Below are positions 61,990-64,000 of a stretch of DNA of 64,000 nucleotides, piece after piece. A program made the translations under genes and the position numbers. The notes beneath the pieces are model-generated. The model searched no databases. It was not told where the DNA came from and saw only the letters and a program-made list of their open reading frames with translations. Within the stretch, counting starts at the first letter, position 1. Each line of letters starts with the position of its first letter. The stretch comes from Holdemania sp. Marseille-P2844 (GTDB taxonomy: Bacteria; Bacillota_I; Bacilli_A; Erysipelotrichales; Erysipelotrichaceae). The stretch spans positions 344,263-408,262 of the forward strand of contig NZ_LT635453.1 of the NCBI RefSeq assembly GCF_900120005.1, written 5' to 3'.

Positions 61990-63230
61990 GCACAACGCAA
62001 TGGGAATTACTTCAAAAGATCGGCTTTGTAAGAGTCAGCGGCACGGCAGAGGAAAAACGGGCGGCGGAGATTCTGCGGGATGAAATTGAGGAACGCGGGG
62101 AAAAAGCCCGGCTGGAAATGTTTGAGGTTCCCGGCTGGAAGATCGAACAAGTCCGCTGCGCTACCGAAAAGAACAGCTATCCGGTCACAGCCTATGGCAA
62201 CTGCGGGGAAACCGACGAAAGCGGCCTGACCGCGCCGTTCTATTATATGGAAATCCCCGGGCCTGTCAGTCTCCAGCAGGCCAGCGGGAAGATCGTGCTG
62301 GTCAACGGTTATCTGAACTATAAGCTGTATCAGGCGTTGATTGAAAGCGGCGCGGTGGGGTTTATCACTTATAACGGCGAAGCCCGCGATGAGGAGGAAG
62401 CCACGGATATCGCCCATCGCGAGCTGCGGGAAAAGCTGGCACAGCTGGGGAAACTGCCGGGCGTGAACATGTCGATACACGACGCGATGCGGCTGGTTCA
62501 GGAAAACCCGAAAATGGTCACGCTGGTCGTGCGTCAGAAATCTGCACCGGCGGTTTCGCAGAACGTCATTGCGGAGATTCAGGGCTTAACCCGGCCGGAG
62601 GATGTGATCGTGCTGACGGCGCATTATGATTCAGTCGAATACAGCACCGGCGTGTACGACAACGGGGCGGGCAGCGTGATCCTGATGGCGCTGCTTCAGC
62701 ACTACCACGACCATCATCCCAACCGCACGCTGCGCTTTATCTGGTGCGGCAGCGAGGAACGCGGGCTGTTAGGCTCGCATGCTTATGTCGACACCCATGA
62801 GGAAGATTTAAAAGCGATCCGCTTCAATCTGAACGTCGACGTGGCCGGTGCAATTCTGGGTCATGACAGCGCCTGGTGCTTAGGCCCGCAGTCGTTGGAA
62901 GCGATGGTGCAAACCTATGCCGCCCAGACCGGGATTCAGCTGGAAGTCAAAAGCGACGTGTATTCCAGCGACGAAGTGCCGTTTTCCGATCAGGGCATTC
63001 CGTCGGTCAGCTTTATGCGTTTTGGCGAAAAGGGAGCCAATTATATCCACAACCGTCACGACGTCCTGCGCTATCTCAGCGCTGAAAGTCTGGAAAAAAC
63101 GACGGAGCTGGTGCTGAATTTTCTGGATCAGCTTGATCAAAGCGCCGTCTTCCCGATTGAACGGACGATCCCGGAGGATCAGAAAAAGAAGATCGACGCG
63201 TATCTGAACAAGAAATCGGAAAAGCAATAA
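61986..63230 (+). CDS. M28 family metallopeptidase
   Basis: A 414-residue zinc aminopeptidase without a signal peptide. Zinc ligands and catalytic residues are seen in T-A-H-Y-D-S, Y-D-N-G-A-G (bridging Asp), G-S-E-E-R-G (catalytic and ligand Glu), N-V-D-V-A-G and the late Y-I-H-N-R-H-D. A PA-type insert lies between residues 60 and 170. It probably removes N-terminal residues from peptides in the cytoplasm. It is coupled to the GNAT gene by an ATGA overlap. Confidence 0.92.
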   Translation: MSTTQWELLQKIGFVRVSGTAEEKRAAEILRDEIEERGEKARLEMFEVPGWKIEQVRCATEKNSYPVTAYGNCGETDESGLTAPFYYMEIPGPVSLQQASGKIVLVNGYLNYKLYQALIESGAVGFITYNGEARDEEEATDIAHRELREKLAQLGKLPGVNMSIHDAMRLVQENPKMVTLVVRQKSAPAVSQNVIAEIQGLTRPEDVIVLTAHYDSVEYSTGVYDNGAGSVILMALLQHYHDHHPNRTLRFIWCGSEERGLLGSHAYVDTHEEDLKAIRFNLNVDVAGAILGHDSAWCLGPQSLEAMVQTYAAQTGIQLEVKSDVYSSDEVPFSDQGIPSVSFMRFGEKGANYIHNRHDVLRYLSAESLEKTTELVLNFLDQLDQSAVFPIERTIPEDQKKKIDAYLNKKSEKQ

Positions 63231-63328
63231 CAGGATCTGAAAGCGGCTGCCGCAAAGCGCCGCTTTTTCATACGAAGTGGATACCACGTGCTATGCGCGT
63301 GGTGCCAGAGCTTAAAGTGTTAAAAAAA

Positions 63329-63393
63329 CAAATACCCTCCGATATAATGAAGAAGGTCTGACAGCCAACAACAAAATAAAGGAGGGTATTTGT
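63329..63393 (+). promoter_or_regulatory. tnpA ribosome-site sequestering hairpin
   Basis: ACAAATACCCTCC (63329-63341) is the exact complement of GGAGGGTATTTGT (63381-63393), the tnpA ribosome site. Folding of the mRNA would block translation. A TATAAT (63343-63348) lies inside the loop, so transcripts starting there escape the full hairpin; longer read-through transcripts do not. Confidence 0.8.
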
Positions 63394-63396
63394 CAA

Positions 63397-63864
63397 ATGA
63401 ATGACAAAAACAGTTTATCACACACAACATGGCGATGCAAATATCACATCATCATCGTTCCAAAATATCGAAGAATGGTGATCTATAACAAATTGAGGTT
63501 GGACATCGGAAAGATTTTGAGAATGTTGATCGAAAGAAAACCGGGATGCAAGCTATTGGAAGCGGAAGCGTGTCCAGATCATGTGCATATGTTGATCGAA
63601 ATACCACCGAAGTATGGCATCTCAGAGTTTATGGGATATTTGAAAAGTAAATCAACATTAATGATCTTTGAACGACATGCCAACATGAAGTACAAATTCG
63701 GGAACAGAAAATTCTGGGCAAGAGGGTACTATGTGGATACGGTAGGAAAGAATGAAAAAGTAATCAAAGAGTATATTCAAAACCAGTTGCAGGAAGACAA
63801 ACTGGCAGATCAAATGAGCATGAAGGAATTTATCGACCCGTTTACGGGTGAGCCGGTGAAATAA
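63397..63864 (+). CDS. tnpA: IS200/IS605 family transposase TnpA
   Basis: A 155-residue Y1 transposase that moves single-stranded DNA. The HUH motif is H-V-H in C-P-D-H-V-H-M-L-I-E, and the catalytic Tyr lies in K-E-Y-I-Q-N-Q-L near residue 128. The length is complete. The ATG lies four bases after the sequestering stem. It is probably active or only recently inactive. Confidence 0.95.
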   Translation: MNDKNSLSHTTWRCKYHIIIVPKYRRMVIYNKLRLDIGKILRMLIERKPGCKLLEAEACPDHVHMLIEIPPKYGISEFMGYLKSKSTLMIFERHANMKYKFGNRKFWARGYYVDTVGKNEKVIKEYIQNQLQEDKLADQMSMKEFIDPFTGEPVK

Positions 63865-63972
63865 AGCAATAGGGAAGCCTCTTTGAGAGGCAGCTGGAGA
63901 AAGTGTTGCAGCTGTCAGGCCTCAATGGGCGAAGGCCCAGTGCAACAAAAGGCCCTTATAGGGCCAGAGGAT
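63865..63972 (+). ncRNA. structured 3' segment of the IS200 element
   Basis: Successive inverted repeats follow the stop codon: GCCTC/GAGGC, CAGCTG/CAGCTG, GGCCT/AGGCC and GGCCC/GGGCC, before the end hairpin. The segment could fold as an RNA or serve as DNA recognition structure. No function is shown. Confidence 0.4.
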
Positions 63973-64000
63973 ACCACCCGTTTTACGGGTGGTTTTGATG

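Larger units (their letters stand above)
63281..63996 (+). mobile_element. IS200-type element (single tnpA)
   Basis: A compact element of about 715 bases. The left end has the hairpin ACCACG (63284-63289)/CGTGGT (63299-63304), and the right end has ACCACCCG (63973-63980)/CGGGTGGT (63986-63993); both follow GATACC or GGATACC. It holds only tnpA, no tnpB. The exact right edge lies at or just before the window end. A decayed relative lies at 29.4 kb. Confidence 0.88.

Noticed and set aside
63281..64000. IS605 or IStron element with tnpB or a group I intron
   Set aside because: Only tnpA is present between the two end hairpins, and the 3' tail is too short for an intron.

Overview
The window looks like the chromosome of a low-to-moderate GC gut Firmicute, most likely family Erysipelotrichaceae and perhaps close to Holdemania. 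This is inferred from protein character: several secreted flavin reductases, Rpn and macro/VWA proteins, DUF951, a DarA-type c-di-AMP receptor, and strong AGGAGG ribosome sites. No rRNA or tRNA gene was recognised, so the taxonomy is not proved. Most genes use GC-rich codons. The stretch from about 26.8 to 33.2 kb is clearly AT-rich and looks acquired or decaying.

Layout. 0-3 kb: the first codons of a DUF5131 gene at the left edge, then a secreted FMN/FAD fumarate-reductase-like lipoprotein. 3-13.5 kb: mscL, a cytoplasmic alpha-amylase, a DUF4261 protein behind a heptamer tandem repeat, HAD and CYTH enzymes, NAD kinase, an overlapping sulfatase-NUDIX-msrA cluster, and a C-GCAxxG-C-C protein. 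13.6-17.2 kb: a small membrane protein, a degenerate macro-domain protein with a C-terminal helical module, a VWA protein and an Rpn-type nuclease. 17.3-26.8 kb: aldehyde dehydrogenase, an MGMT-like protein, a relic of a flavin oxidoreductase, a TetR regulator divergent from a second secreted flavin reductase, rodA with a GNAT gene, and a PTS permease whose IIB-like tail lacks the usual cysteine.

26.9-33.2 kb is the most unusual part. An XRE-type regulator with a long helical C-terminal half is followed by a 39-codon signal-peptide-bearing small ORF ending in a two-cysteine tail, then a secreted protein of unknown function. This arrangement resembles RRNPP peptide-pheromone systems. After it come a heavily mutated IS200 copy (identified by comparison with the intact copy at the right edge), a lone membrane-anchored protein, a broken IS1595-type element, and a broken membrane-protein gene.

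33.2-64 kb returns to core content. It holds a LysR regulator divergent from a third, Tat-exported flavoprotein; a DJ-1 family protein; mutS, a small membrane protein, mutL, miaA and tcdA; membrane proteins including a BAX-inhibitor homologue; a D,D-carboxypeptidase; a Cof phosphatase; a CAP-domain secreted protein; rarA; dtd; folD-DUF951; ychF; a GGDEF/EAL protein with a degenerate GGDEF site; an AraC regulator; darA; a flavodoxin; an AlkZ-like protein; a GNAT-M28 peptidase pair; and an intact IS200-type element with terminal hairpins and a hairpin that pairs with the tnpA ribosome site.

Three exported flavin reductases in one window, two beside dedicated divergent regulators, fit a lifestyle of reducing varied extracellular organic electron acceptors. 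That is known for related gut bacteria; the substrates here cannot be read from sequence.
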